DNA of 64,000 nucleotides from Mycteria americana (taxonomy: Eukaryota > Chordata > Aves > Ciconiiformes > Ciconiidae): assembly GCF_035582795.1 (NCBI RefSeq), contig NC_134367.1, positions 115,778,062-115,842,061 on the forward strand. Reading direction: 5' to 3'. Both the position numbers and the translations under genes were made by a program. The notes below the pieces were generated by a model. The model made no database searches and was not told the DNA's origin. It worked only from the letters and a program-made list of their open reading frames with translations. Below are positions 1-12,600 of this stretch, piece after piece (position 1 is the stretch's first letter; every line of letters begins with the position of its first letter).

Positions 1-66
1 ACTACATTAGAATTTGATTAGATTAGCTGTAGATTGGATTAGATGAGATGTAGATTAAATTAGATC
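1..66. repeat. AT-rich degenerate GATTA-type simple repeat
   Basis: The first bases of the window carry repeated, imperfect GATTA/TAGATT units. It looks like a decayed simple repeat inside the last TTL intron. Its left end lies outside the window. Confidence 0.4.
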
Positions 67-1253
67 ATCACTAACAGTAGACAAAAAATACAGGTCAAAC
101 CTACCAGACAGCCTGTTCACAGCAGCCTTTTCAGGGCTGGAGTTTGGGGAGCTTTCTGTGTCCAGGATGCCCTGTTCACCGTGTGCACCATGGTGCAATA
201 CTGCCTTGCACCTCCTTGTGTTGCTGCATGGGTAGAATTTGGCTGTTGCTGGGTGGATTTGGGTTGCATCAATGCCCTGTTTGCTCCGTGCCTCTATGGG
301 CACTTGGAAGCCATTGAAAGAAGCTGAGGTAGGTTTTGGATGTTTGTGGCTTCTCCTCTTCAGGGTTATAATTTAATTTATAGCACCCATATCACACAGT
401 TCCCATTTAAGAGACAAAATTTGGCTGCTGAAAGCAGGAACATTCCCAGGAGCTGAAAAAGTATCTTACTGTCATGTAGCCCCAAAGGCACAGGGTGAAA
501 GACATTGTTAATCCTAGTAAAGACAGCTTTTGTACTAAAAATGTCCCATATGCCGGCATGTTCAGGGAGGTTATACATGTATTTCCTTCAGCAGAAACTG
601 AAGCTATTGTTAATTCCTTTCTCAAACACCTTGTCTCTCTTCTCCCTAATCCTGCTCTGCATGAGCTGTGCCATGATGAAACACATCCCACGCTTCCAGA
701 GGGTCCTGTGAAGTCTCTGTGCCTGCTCAAGCACAGCACAAGCTGATGTGCACAGCTGCACCCCAGTGCAGTATTTCATCAAACCATGAATGCGTCAGAG
801 CATTCCCTCTGAGGCACATCCCCAAGTGAACAGGGTCTGGTATGATAATCACGACTCCCTGAGTTGGAAGGTCGGTACAGGGGGTGCTCAGCTGTCGTCT
901 GCCCCTGTGTATCTTGTGGTGACTCAAGTCTGGGGCCTAAGGGTGTGAAGCCTTAGGTCAGGAGCCTGTTCTGACAGTAAACTTAGATAATGGGGTTTGT
1001 GGTCCCATCTGGCAGAGAGCAATATTGGGAATGGGAGCACCGTTGAAAAAGACGACGGTTGCTGGGGTAGACGGGGAGGAGATGGAAGAGATGCCACCCT
1101 CCTCCCATTTGCCACCCTGGAGCTACCTGTAATGGGAGCAGGATCATGTAGAACCTGCTGGGAAAATGCATGTCTATGTAAAAATTGGTCAGGGGCCTGC
1201 TGGTTTGTCCTTCCTGGGCATCTGATTCTCTCTCTCTCTCTCTCATCTCTTAG
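1..1253 (+). other. TTL: Part of the last intron of TTL
   Basis: This stretch precedes the terminal TTL exon. I looked for the preceding TTL exon, which should encode the ATP-grasp segment ending in ...NGAPACAQ, and did not find it, so it must lie to the left of the window. The intron ends in a CT-rich tract (about 1227-1250) followed by TAG, a good branch/acceptor context. Nothing else in it looks coding. Confidence 0.6.
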
Positions 1254-1371
1254 AAAGCTGTATGCAGAGCTCTGCCAAGGAATCGTGGATGTAGCCATCT
1301 CTAGCGTTTTCCCCCTCAGCGACACTGGGCAGAAGACGAGCCAGCCATCGTCGATCTTTATCAAGCTGTGA
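1254..1371 (+). CDS. TTL: Tubulin--tyrosine ligase, terminal coding exon (partial gene)
   Basis: TTL re-adds tyrosine to the C-terminus of detyrosinated alpha-tubulin in the cytosol, closing the tubulin tyrosination cycle. Only the last coding exon is present. After a CT-rich tract and a TAG acceptor it encodes 38 residues beginning [12 protein letters not shown] and ending in FIKL, then TGA. From memory, human TTL has the same terminal segment, with [12 protein letters not shown] and the final FIKL unchanged and a more variable linker between them. The exon starts in phase 2: one base completes a codon from the previous exon. TTL lies next to POLR1B in human 2q14 and here precedes POLR1B on the same strand, which supports the call. 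The catalytic ATP-grasp core is encoded outside the window. Confidence 0.9.
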
Positions 1372-4300
1372 TGACAACAGGAATGCCTCTGCCGTGCACA
1401 GGGAGAGACTGCACCCAGCGGGTCAGCACAGTTCGGTGGCTTATCTCAGTATCATGCCAAAAAGTGATAGAGACAGGCTTCTAATTTTCTGGGAAATCAT
1501 GGGGAAAAACAACAAAACAGGCATCCACAAGAGCTGCGATGAGCCAGAGCTGCTCAGATAACTCTGCCTGCATTCACCAAAATCCACTTTAGAAACAGCT
1601 CATGTGACTTTGATATCTGAAACAAATCTCTCTGGGAGAACAACAAAATAACCTTAAAATGAAACCCCAACAGGGATACTATAATACTGTATTAGCTCCT
1701 CCTTTTCTATAGAGATAACATTGGGTTTTTTAAGGGAATTGAGCAAAGAGAACAATGATCTTCTGGGACGTTGTGGCTAGGAAGTTGTCCTCCTCCCGCT
1801 GTGTTTCTTCTTTCCTCACCTACTGCATCATTAGTGCCTTAGCTCAGCTCCAAATAGGTGACTCCTTTCCTTTGTTCCTGCTCTATTATGTAGAAAGGAG
1901 CAAGCTCTCTTGCATCGCAGGATGCCTAAAACCAGGAACACCAAGAATTCCGTTTCCTTAGGTCATTTTCCAAGCTGGTTGGCTGAACACCCAGGCAACG
2001 GCTGGTAAAAGGGTGCTGAACTGCAGGCGGTGAATTAACCCAAGCGAGGAAGGCAATTTTGTTTATTTATAGCTATCCCTTTTCCTAATGAGATTTGAAT
2101 CAGTGTCCATCCCAGTCTGATGCAGTTGGTTTCTGTTTAAAAGAGGTAGAGACACCCCTCAGGGCTCACCAGCAGGCTGTAGGATTTCTAGCATCACTTT
2201 TGTGCTAAGAGCATTTCAACTAGCAGAAACCCAATCTCCTCAGTTTCTTCTGAGACACTGCAGTGAATTTAGGCTCTTCTCTCTGCTTTCACCTTCACGC
2301 ATTTGAGGCTTGAATCTGAAACATTTCAACCCAGACGATTTTTATCCCGTTTGATCCAGCCAATTTTACTCTCCTCCATTTGACAAATATTGCAATTTTC
2401 TGCCCTGAACACAGTCCATAGCTCAGTCCCAGCTAGGGGGAAGGTGGGTGAGATTTTGCAGACCAGGAGAGAGATTCCTTGTGTATAGGTATGCCACACA
2501 GCTGGCTAGGCAGGTGTTTTGCAGGGGAGGGGAGGTTAAATTCCTTGAGGTCCCCGAATTTCAGAGCTAGCATCTACTTTGAGTATAACCTAAATCCCTG
2601 GCATATTGCCCACCCTGTGAAGTGTATCTGAATTTTCAGCGTGAGCCCAGCACACCCCTCCTAAGCTAGATATCTTTGCAGAGCACAGTGGCGCTTGTAA
2701 CAGCAGCGGGCTTTGTGGGGGGTGTTCAGGGCTGTGTTCTGCTGCCTCTGGCAGGGAGAGATGGTTGGCACTGAAATAAACTGGTTCCTGTTACCCAAAA
2801 CAAACAAACAAGACAAGATTGTGGAGGTTACAAGCTTCTGGCTCCCTATGTCTAATGGGAAGTGAATCAAGCAATGGGATTTCTGCCTCCCTGAGAAGAT
2901 CCTAGCACTTTGACGTACTCATCTCTGTTCGCAACGGAGATTTCAGAGGTGTTCATGCCAGCAGACGATCCTAGCACCTTTCTGTAGGCAGGACTGAAGT
3001 GCCTAGGCCTCCTTGGAGTGATGCATTTTGATCATGCTGTCATGGGATGAACATTCGTTGCAATATGCTGTGAATCCACAAGTGGCACCCTTTCACACAG
3101 GGCCACTCAAATCCAGGAGGGAACAGAGTGCTTAGCAAAACCCCGCAGAAGCATCGCAGAGAGGGCACATCCCAAAGAGCCGCACAAGCACTTCTGAAGT
3201 TGTCAATGCCCTGAAGCGTGGCGTCGATCCACATCTGTAGGGGGTGCGGCAGACCCAGGGTGCACTGGTGCATGCTGAGAAGTGACAGGGAGCAGGAGCT
3301 GTGTGAAAACAGGGCTGCAGCTTTGTTCCCCTGCACGCAAGTGCTGGCAGGTGGCTTCACTTCCAGCAAGACACCAAGTGCCAGGTCCAGTCTCTGGATT
3401 TGGGCCTTGTGGGTGTTCAGAAGAGGGACCATGAATGCATCAGTTCCTGAGACAGGAAGTGCTGGGTGATAAGATGGGAGGGGGGCATGGGGGAAGGACT
3501 GGTTGGATTTTTTAACCTTATGATAGCACATAGGTGTCAAAACTTCACTGCAGGCCAGGTAAAGAGTAGTGGTAACACTCCAAGGTAAAATGTAGGCTGT
3601 AACAGTTGTTACACAATTTGCAAAGTTCACCACGTCTCCATTGGCATTTTCACGTTAGCTCATGTGAGCTTAAAAATTACAGCTTTTTGCTCAGCAAAGG
3701 GAAGATCTAATAGCAATCGCTCTGAGGTGACAGAGGAGACGTTGGGCTCTCGCAAGCTCTAGGGCAGATGAGAGCAGAGCACAAAGTGAGAAGAGAAAAT
3801 TTTCCCCATCGTAATGAAATGAGAAATGCTCTTTTTCTGGGGTGCTAGACCCATCCATCTTTTCCCCTCAAAAGGGAAATTAAAAGAATGAATCAGTCCC
3901 TTATTGCACAGTAACATGAGACTCCTGCCGACATAGTGGGATAAGGGCAAGAAAGCTGCCCGGATGCAGGCAAAAGCAGTGGCTCCCACCGGAGCAGCTG
4001 GTACCGCTGGGAGGAGCAGTGACTCAGGAGCCTCTGCTGAACTCCAAGACCTTTTCTTCCCCATTTTTCACCCCAGATTGTGTTGTGGCACGTCAGCAGC
4101 TGGCTGTTTTTGCTGCTCAGCTGAAAGTGGGGCTTCAACTTGATGGCAGAGCCATGACTGCAGGCGATGCAGCTATTCATACCCTGCCTGTTCAGCTGGG
4201 CTTGGGGGAGATAGTGATTTAAGGACACTTTAATCATTGGCTTGTTTGCTGAATTTTTCAGAAATAAGCAACAGCCTCTGGAGGAAAACAGCAGGTATCA

Positions 4301-4560
4301 TGTGTATTTACCACCTGCTTTCAAAGTGCTCCCCAAGGTAAAGCGCATGAGGTAGATGATGAAGGTTGGGGAGCGCAGTGCCTAAGGTCTTGCCCAAAAT
4401 ATTAGCTACGAGGTGGAGTAGAGGATGCGTGTATGGTTGAGGCCTGAGCATTGCAGCTGTGGGTGCACCTTGCAAGTGATGCTCACAAGCCCTTGTGAGA
4501 CTTGTGTTTGTTTCTTTTTTTAGGAATATACAACAATAAATGTTTTATAGCTTATTTCAG
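1372..4560 (+). other. TTL: TTL 3' untranslated region and flank
   Basis: No further coding exon follows the TTL stop. Two AATAAA hexamers on the + strand, at 2775-2780 and 4535-4540, could end the transcript, so the 3' UTR may be about 1.4 or 3.2 kb. The open frames here (for example 3040-3633 on the minus strand) are short, match nothing I know and lack splice support. The real 3' end cannot be fixed from sequence alone. Confidence 0.45.
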
Positions 4561-5707
4561 CTAAAAGGTCAATAGAAAAGGTCTTGCTCTTTCCTGAGCT
4601 TTCACAAAGGATGGTGCTGGGTTTCCAAAAGACACCTACCATATTGCAGAATGTCTCTGGTCTTAGTTGTATCCCTTCATGTTAGCCATGAAGGATTTCA
4701 GGCCCAGGTGCTCTGGCTGCATTTTCCAGCAGGGTCTGGTCCTGCTGGACTCTGGGTTTCAGGTAACTCCCACGTGGCTTGTCTCATACCAGGTTAGTTG
4801 TGATTACCATGCAACAGCTGTTGTACTCCTGCCGAAATCCGGTGACTGGCCACAGCCCACGGAAAACACAGGAGAAGTCTAAGAAAGGCTCAAAAGCCAC
4901 TTCATCCAGGTGGCCCAGCTTCCCAGCCCTGCTGTGACCAGTGCCCTTCAGGACTGCTTGCATGTCTGCTTCCAGCATTTCTTGTTCTCCACGTGCAGCT
5001 CTCCCCCAGGAGGGCAATGCTGTGCCGTACATAGGCTCCTAATCATGTTTCATTACCAGTGTCCACTATGGCAGCCCCCAGAAAACCCTGGTGTTGAGAG
5101 GATAGTGGGGTACATACATTGCTGCCAGGCTGGCAGCCCGCCGGGCTCTGGTTCATGTCCCCAGCTGCTCTCACGTCAGCATGTGCGTGTGGGGCCGGCG
5201 GGCACCTGAGCTCGTGGCTCTCCAGTGGCTCTATCCACATCTCTCCTAAACCATCATTAAAACATGCAAACCCCACAGCCTCCAGTGTTTCCTTGGGGCA
5301 GTGGGTCCCCGGGGTGTCAGGTCCCCCAAGAAACCTTCCTGTGGGTGCCTGTGGTGAGTGTTGTGCCCCGTGCCATGCAGGACCCCAGGAGCTGGCCCAG
5401 TCCCACAGCGGTTTCCTCACCTCAAGGTGACAAATGTGAGACAGCAGCATGGCATGAGGGGTGCTCGCCTCACACCCCAGGACTGTCGCAGGACCAGTGG
5501 GAGCCAGGGATGGGGGGGGCTGTTTGGCAGTCCAGGGGTGCAGAGGTGGCAGGCAGTGATGTGGTGTGGGGGGGTGTCAAAGCTCCCCCCTGCTGCTGCA
5601 GGGGCCCTGGGGTGCACATGACTGGGGGGGGGTGCACTGGGGGACATGGGTGCAGATGGCTGGGGACACAGTGTTGGGAGTATCTGCCGGGGGGAGCATA
5701 GCTCTGG

Positions 5708-5876
5708 GGGACACAGCTAGGGGGTGGCTGAGGGGCACAGGGTGGGGGGCAGGAAAGGGGGTGACACGGCTGGGGTGGCTGTGGGGCACAGGGTAGGGGG
5801 CAGAAATGGGGGGACACGGCTGGGCGTGGCTGTGGGGGCAGGAAAGGGGGGGACACGGCTGGCCGTGGTTGTGGGT
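5708..5876. repeat. G-rich minisatellite, about 50-bp unit, about 3 copies
   Basis: A unit built of GGCTG(T/A)GGGG(C/G)A, an A-containing G-run and GACACGGCTG recurs about three times with small indels. The surrounding 5500-5880 is also very G-rich on the + strand. It sits 230-400 bp upstream of the POLR1B start codon, at the edge of the CpG island. Confidence 0.7.
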
Positions 5877-5879
5877 CAC

Positions 5880-6600
5880 AGGCCTGGCAGCCCCTCTGTG
5901 GCGCAGAGAGGCGGCGGGCGGGGCGGTGGCTGGGCGGCGGCTGTGCGCAGGCGCGCTCCCCCCACGCGGCGCTGGGTGCCGCAGCGCCCCCCGGCGGCCT
6001 GGCGGCGGCGCGGCGAGCCCTGCACGCGGTCCGGCGCCGCGTGCCCGTGCCCGTGCCCCCGCCCCCGCCGTTTCCCGTGAGGCGGCGCGAGGCGGAGGCG
6101 CGGGGTCGGCATGGCGGGGAGCGGCGGGGACCCGCACCGGCTGCGGCCGCGGCTGCCGGGGCGCAGCGGGGCTCGGCGCGACCTGACCAGCGCCCACATC
6201 GAGTCCTTCAACTACGCCGTCAGCGAGGGCGTGTACCGCGCCGTGCAGGTTTGGGGGGCGAAGGGGGGGACGGCGGGGGGGGGCGCGAGGCCGGGCCCTC
6301 CCGGCGGGCTCCTGCCGCCCCCCGTCCCGCGCTTCATCCGGTGCCTTTGCAGGATCTCTCCCCGCTGGAGTTCGCGCTGAAGGACAGCCGGCTGTCGCTG
6401 GCGGTGGTGGGGGTGTCCATCGCCCCCCCCGCCGTGCCGGCGGGGACGGTCTGCCAGGAGAGGAGGGTGTTCCCCGCCGAGTGCCGCGGCCTCCGCAGCA
6501 CCTACCGCGGCAGGATCGCCGTAAGTGTCCCGGCCGCTGCCGCCGGCGGGGTCCCGCCCGCCTGGCACGCGTGTCCTTGTCACGCGGGGTAGCCCCACGC
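5880..6600 (+). promoter_or_regulatory. POLR1B: CpG-island promoter and exon 1-2 region of POLR1B
   Basis: This is a dense GC/CpG stretch around the first two POLR1B exons. GC-box-like CCCCGCCC sequence lies just upstream of the ATG (about 6055-6070), and no TATA box is evident. This is the usual architecture of a housekeeping polymerase-subunit promoter. The transcription start is inferred, not visible. Confidence 0.55.
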
Positions 6601-9600
6601 CGCCGCTCCCGTGGGGAGCAGAGCCAGCTGAGCCCTTCACGCATGCCTGTGTGCTGTAGTTAGGGACCCCTTCCTCGTTTCACCCGCTTCAGGGGGGTTT
6701 CTAAGAGCTCTGTCCCGCGTGGAGTCTCGGGTGTTGGTGAAGTATGAGCTCACTGCGCAAACTTCCCTTCAAGCCGGAGCTCGTAACAGGCCCCGTCTCC
6801 GCCGCCCTTCTTTTCCACGGGACCCTAGCTGTGTTCTTTACTGTGCTGTCAAATTTGCCTTGCAATCAGCCAGCCAGTTCAGAAGACCTTGGAAGGAGAC
6901 CTGTGTCACCCCAGGGAGCGTGACAATCCAAATCTTGCTTCTCCAGGAATCCAGGTTTCAAAAGCAGTGTTGCTCCCGTGTAGAAGTCCAGAGTTATAAA
7001 TCCCTCTTGTTCACATCGCATGTTCATCATTTTTCTGAATTGCTCTGAAATTTGCCTAGAGAAGAAGAAGCATCCTCAGCAAATGTTTTCCTTTGCACCG
7101 TGTAAAGGATTGCACAGCCATTGCTGTTTTCTATTAAAATTTGTGTTATTGTGTCTGAGCTGTACATTTGCACGAGGCACCTGGTGCAAGGGAATGTTTG
7201 CTTGCAATTTCAGCTTTTTCTTTTTTTTTTTTTTTTTTTTTTAGTTTATCCAAAGTATTACAACTAACAGTGATAAAAGCAACTGTAAGTGCAGTATCTT
7301 ATCTGAACATGAAAGCGGGGCAGTCGCAGATTGTTCACAGCCATTTTCCCAGTGGCTCGTAGATTTTCCTGAGCTAGAGATGCTTTTATTTTTCATACCT
7401 GAATTATTTCCCATCTTTTTTCCAGTGTTGGTTTGTGTAATTATTTTTTGAACCCAGGTAAATGTTTGGAACGGTTGGAACAAAACATTTTGCTGTGCCT
7501 TGCATGAGAAGGTATTGCCTTGTGCTTGGACAGGTTGGTTGGTCTCTCCCACTCCCTGCCCTTGCACAGTGGGAAGCAGAGTGTAATCATTCCCTGTTTC
7601 CACCGTGCTGCCTTTAATCACATACCCCTCCCTCAGATTCTTCCTGCAGTTCTCGCTTCCCCAAGGTGAGAGGTGAGGCCTGGTCTGCTGCGTGGCTGCT
7701 CATATGGGGGCCACTTTAGTCATTGCTTACGCTGGAGACCAGAACTGTGCAGAGATCTTGGTGTAAGGCTGTACCGTGGATTTAGAGGGGCGCATAACAA
7801 ATGTTACTGTGCCCCTTTAAATTTTCCCTTTCCTAGGAATTCCTAAGACTCGATTTACTCTTTTAACTGTTGCTAGGTGTTGAACCAATGTTTTTGTATT
7901 GCAATGCTGGTGTTTCGTTCCTGCATGGCAGCAGCTCTTTTAAAGCCTGTCATTCTGCATGTAAAGTTAGGATTGTTTGCTCCCACAGTGCATTTTATCA
8001 CCTTGTTTCTTGCAGTCAAGGGGTCTTCTTACAGTCAAGGGGTCCTTCTGCAGACCCACTGCCAGATCTTGTTATTGTAAATAAATAATTTTCCTTCACA
8101 GACACTTTTCTTTCTCGCTTTTCGGATCACTCATGAATGTGTTAAGGGAACAAGTCTTAGGAGAGGTCTCTGCAGGCTTGTAGTGTTGATGTCCTTTCAT
8201 TGAGCAGTTTCTGTTTTCTTCTACTTTTTCTTTTAACTGTTTGTTAACATCTGAATTTTTCTTTCATATCCTGTGGCTGCCTTTTTTATTTAGGCTGCTC
8301 TGTTGAAGGGTCTGAAAGGCAAAGTAGACTGTATCAACTTTGTTTACTCTACTAGCAGCTTCTTTACCTAGTTCTAGACTTGTACAACTTTCTTCTGTAA
8401 ACCCATGTTGACTGTTTTCCATGGAGTGATCTTTATGCATGTACCTACTAGTTCTGCTTTTTATTATCATTATTACCATTTTACAGTGATAGAATTTTGT
8501 TACACAGATTGTGTTTATATTAAATGTACAGTTAATATAGCAGGAAAGATTAAAAGGGCAACTTAATTTGCTCACTGTTTGCATTGTGTCATTTTAGGCT
8601 GACATCAGCTGGTCAGTGAATGGCATGCCACAAGGGACTATTAAACAGCCCTTGGGGTATATCCCAATCATGGTGAAGTCCAAGATGTGCAACCTGTATA
8701 ATCTTTCTCCACAAGAGCTCATGCAGCACCATGAGGAGGAAGAGGTAACGGGGATTTTGTGGGTCAGGAAAATCTGTATTTTACGTGAGCAGTATCTCAG
8801 GCCAGTTTCTCTTTATAGAACTTGAGCATTTATATTTTATTTCAAGTTTGACTTGTTATTTTCTCTGAATGTACCCTATTTATGGGGGTTCCATACAGCA
8901 TCTTGAAAAATTTGCAGTCACAACTGTCTTTGAATACAGGGATCTGTTTGGTGCTGATACCTACAGTTCCAGTATATGACTTCTCAACTGCTAACCAGCA
9001 ACTGAGGCTATGTAGCTGTGAGCCTGCCTCTGTGGAGACAAAGATTTGGTGAACAGGCATTGAAAGAGACATTTTCATTCTCAGTTGTCTTCTGCGGCTT
9101 TTTCCTCCTCTCCCCAGTAGCATGTCAGCTGTGGGAAATTGAGTACAGAAGTATTTCGTGCCATATTTTGCTCTCACAAAAAGAGTGAGCAAACTATGAA
9201 AGAAAATCTACAATGGCATACTATTGCTGCCCCCCTAGTATGCCGCTTGTACCTTCATTCATAGTATTACTCGCTACTGAAATGCTTTTTGTCTAATGGC
9301 ATACTGTTTCGGGAGCTATAAATTTATCAGTGGTAAGCTTGTATGTGACCAGAAAGAGGTTTTCTGCACTGAAGATCCCTCTGGTTTATAAACTCAAAAT
9401 GAGAACTTCAGAGTATTTATTTAAAAAATAGTTAATGTCGGCTCTTCAAAGCCATTCAGTTGACCACAAAGGTTTTCTGGGGTTTTTTTCTTTCTTCCTT
9501 TAAATTGTGGAACATGCATCCCTTTCCTTGCACTGATTGCTACGTTTAGACTTAATAGTCACTGGCAAGGAGTGCAGCCTTTCCAAATGCAGTGCTGAAA

Positions 9601-12600
9601 CGTATGTCTTGCTATCTGTTTCATAGTTCAAATATTTAATCTTTGTTAACATATAATACAGGCATTTTTGTCTTTAACTTAAAATGCCGGGTTATGAATT
9701 TCTAAGCACATTAAAATGATTTTTCTTCTTCTGCCAGGAAATGGGAGGCTACTTTATAATTAATGGCTTAGAAAAAGTTATTAGGATGCTGATTATGCCC
9801 AGGCGAAATTTCCCTCTTGCAATGTCAAGACACAAATGGAAAAACAGAGGCCCTGGTTTCACAGAGTATGGTAAGCTGAACAGTTCCCTGCAGCATCCTG
9901 CTAGTAACTACTCGAGGACAAACAGGAGTGACCATCTGTGGCTGTCTTTTGGTAGTTTGGTGTAGCTCTTGTATAATGTTTATATTTTTTACTACATATA
10001 AAAATAAAGGGTCAACACCACCATAACAGTACAAGCATGAGGCAGGTGCTGGCCTTGTGGGAGCTGTCTGAGCCGCCCATGCTGAGCAAGGAGATTGTAT
10101 TCCAGGCCTTGCAGTACATGTAACCTTTTGTTATGTGGAAGGTGTAACTAAAACCCTACCTTCAGTAGAAGTCAGTGTAAACTGCTGAACTTGTTTCATT
10201 GAAATTGTTTTCCATGCTTCAAGGTGGCAGATTCAATTTACATTAAGCAGGTTAACTAGATTCTTGGCTGTCCCATACCTTTGTCATGTATACTCAGTAA
10301 AATGAGTTTAAAATCTAACTAAACCAGAAGAGTTACAGTTTTAAACTCAGGTGCTACCAGCTGCTGGTTTGACTGGACCATGGTGCTTGAGCACACACTG
10401 TAATTCCACATTAATTAATTTTGAGGCAGTTCCAGTTTAAACAGTCCCATTTGTTTTATTTTTCAATAAAACAAATTTGTTTTATTTATTTGTCCTGCAA
10501 GTGGATAGCATGGGACAGGACCAGGAAACACTGCATCAATGATACCACCCAAACACAGAGATGTGAAAACTTGACCCAGAATGCTATTAGGAAGAGTGCC
10601 TGTGTGTTGCTGTATCTTACAACCTAAGGTTACAAGACAGGAGAGTTGAGGCTTTCCTTTTCTTAAAAACTGTATGCATCTTCCAAGCCTCTCAGCAAGT
10701 GTGCTGGCTGTCCTGAGACATTTGTCCACTAAGAAATGAATTGAGCTGGTGTGTTTATTTGAAATGGGAGACTGATGCTGAAACTAGCGATCTGCCTCGT
10801 GTTCTCAGCCATGATGTACCAAAGTTTCTCTCATGAAATCAAAGTTTCTCTCAGTTGTCTCACAACTGCTCAGACATGTCACAGCAATGCAACCAGTTGG
10901 TTTTGTACAGCTCACGTTGGTCTTTGTGTTAATTTTTGCAGGAGTAGTGATGCACTGTGTTAAGGATGAGCACACTGCAATAAATATGAACCTTCACTAC
11001 TTGGAAAATGGTTGTGTCATGGTGAATTTCATTTTTCAGAAAGAGTTGTTCTTCCTTCCCTTGGGATTTGCTCTGAAGGTAAACAACTAGTGCTTTTTGT
11101 GTTGAATAAATACAGAAGTTTTGCTAAGCATTTTTATTTTATTTAAGTAATAAGAAGAAGCTAATTCCATATTAAGTATTTTCAGTCATCCTTCCTATAC
11201 TGGCTGAAGAGCTATAGTCCAAACCAAGCCTATGCCTGTAATGTAACACTGGGCTGCAGCAGAGGAAGTGTGCACAGGGTCAAGAGAGGAGGGGAGTTAC
11301 ACAAGGGTTTCATGTCTTTTTGCTAATGAATGCTCTGTATGGATAACTCTTGGAGGGTGTAAGAGTTTGCCACCTAATGTGAAAGATCTTGGGAATCTTT
11401 TTAAAACAGAGTGACAGCTGATTGTTCACTGAGTGAACATTAATCATGAAAGTCAGTTTGTCCCATCTAAAAGTAAACCAGGGAACTGGCTTTTTTTTTT
11501 AAGGAGAAAAATAAAATGCTGTTTCTGATTGGAACTGGAAGCAATGAAGATCTGGAAGGGTCTATCTGAGCACATTTGATAGACATAAACTGTTCTTTGG
11601 GTAGCAGGCAAAAGCTTTACTTGAGCCAAGACTTTTTAAATTCTCTTCTAAAAGCATGCTTTCTCTAGTAGCAGAGCCAGAGTACTTCAGACCTTACCTA
11701 CAGGAGCTAAGTGTTAGAGCAGATCAGAGGCATGTGGCACTACATGATGGAAGCATCATGTAAATCAACCTCAGTGAATTTGTATCTTCTTTCAGCCTCC
11801 TGTATTCACATTGCTGTTGCACAATGCATTTCACTTTTTCTTCAACACTTCAACTTTTGTTTCAACAAAAGTAGTTACCAAAAGGACAAGAGGAAATGGC
11901 CTCAAGTTGCGCCAGAGGAGGTTTAGACTGGATATTGGGAAATTTTACTTCACTGAAAGGGTTATCAAGCATTGGAACAGGCTGCCCAGGGAAGTGGTTG
12001 AGTCGCCATCCCTGGAGGTATTTAAAAAACGTTTGGATGAGGTGCTTAGGGACATGGTGTAGTGGTGGACTTGGTCGTGTTAGATTTACGGTTAGACTTG
12101 ATGATGTTAAAGGTCTTTTCCAAGCTATACGATTCTGTGAAAAGTAGCTGATTACTGGTTGTTTTAATACGCAAAGGAATTGTACTGACTTTCTGTTAGC
12201 TCATGAGATCTCAGGATAAGCAGGCCGTGTTGTCTGAAGTTTGAATTCTTCCATAAGTAGTCACCCTCCATGGGTTTGCATCCCCCCTGCATCAGTCAAG
12301 CTCGGTTCTGTACTGGTTTCCTGTGGCCTGTCCAGGTCCCACTGCAGCAGACTGCTGCTACTGCGGTCCCGCTGTGCTTCTGTTCTGGTTGTAATTCTGG
12401 TTTCTTCTTGCTTTGTAATCATCGCAGTGCTCTCCTCTGTTGGACAAGAGTCAGCATGTGCTGGACAAGAGGCAGCACGTGCTCTGGCTGCTTCCAAATT
12501 GTGTATATCATGATTACCAAGCAGCAGAACTGCGCTTACATTGCCCCCTTTCATAAAGAAATCTGCCTTAGTGTTGTTTTCATGCAGCCTTCAATTTTTC

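Noticed and set aside
2921-2941. Small hairpin (9-bp arms) in the TTL 3' region
   Set aside because: Too short and with a mismatch; expected by chance in a window of this size.
5577-6644. 355-codon minus-strand frame over the POLR1B promoter
   Set aside because: A CpG-island artefact overlapping POLR1B exons 1-2. It includes the translated minisatellite.
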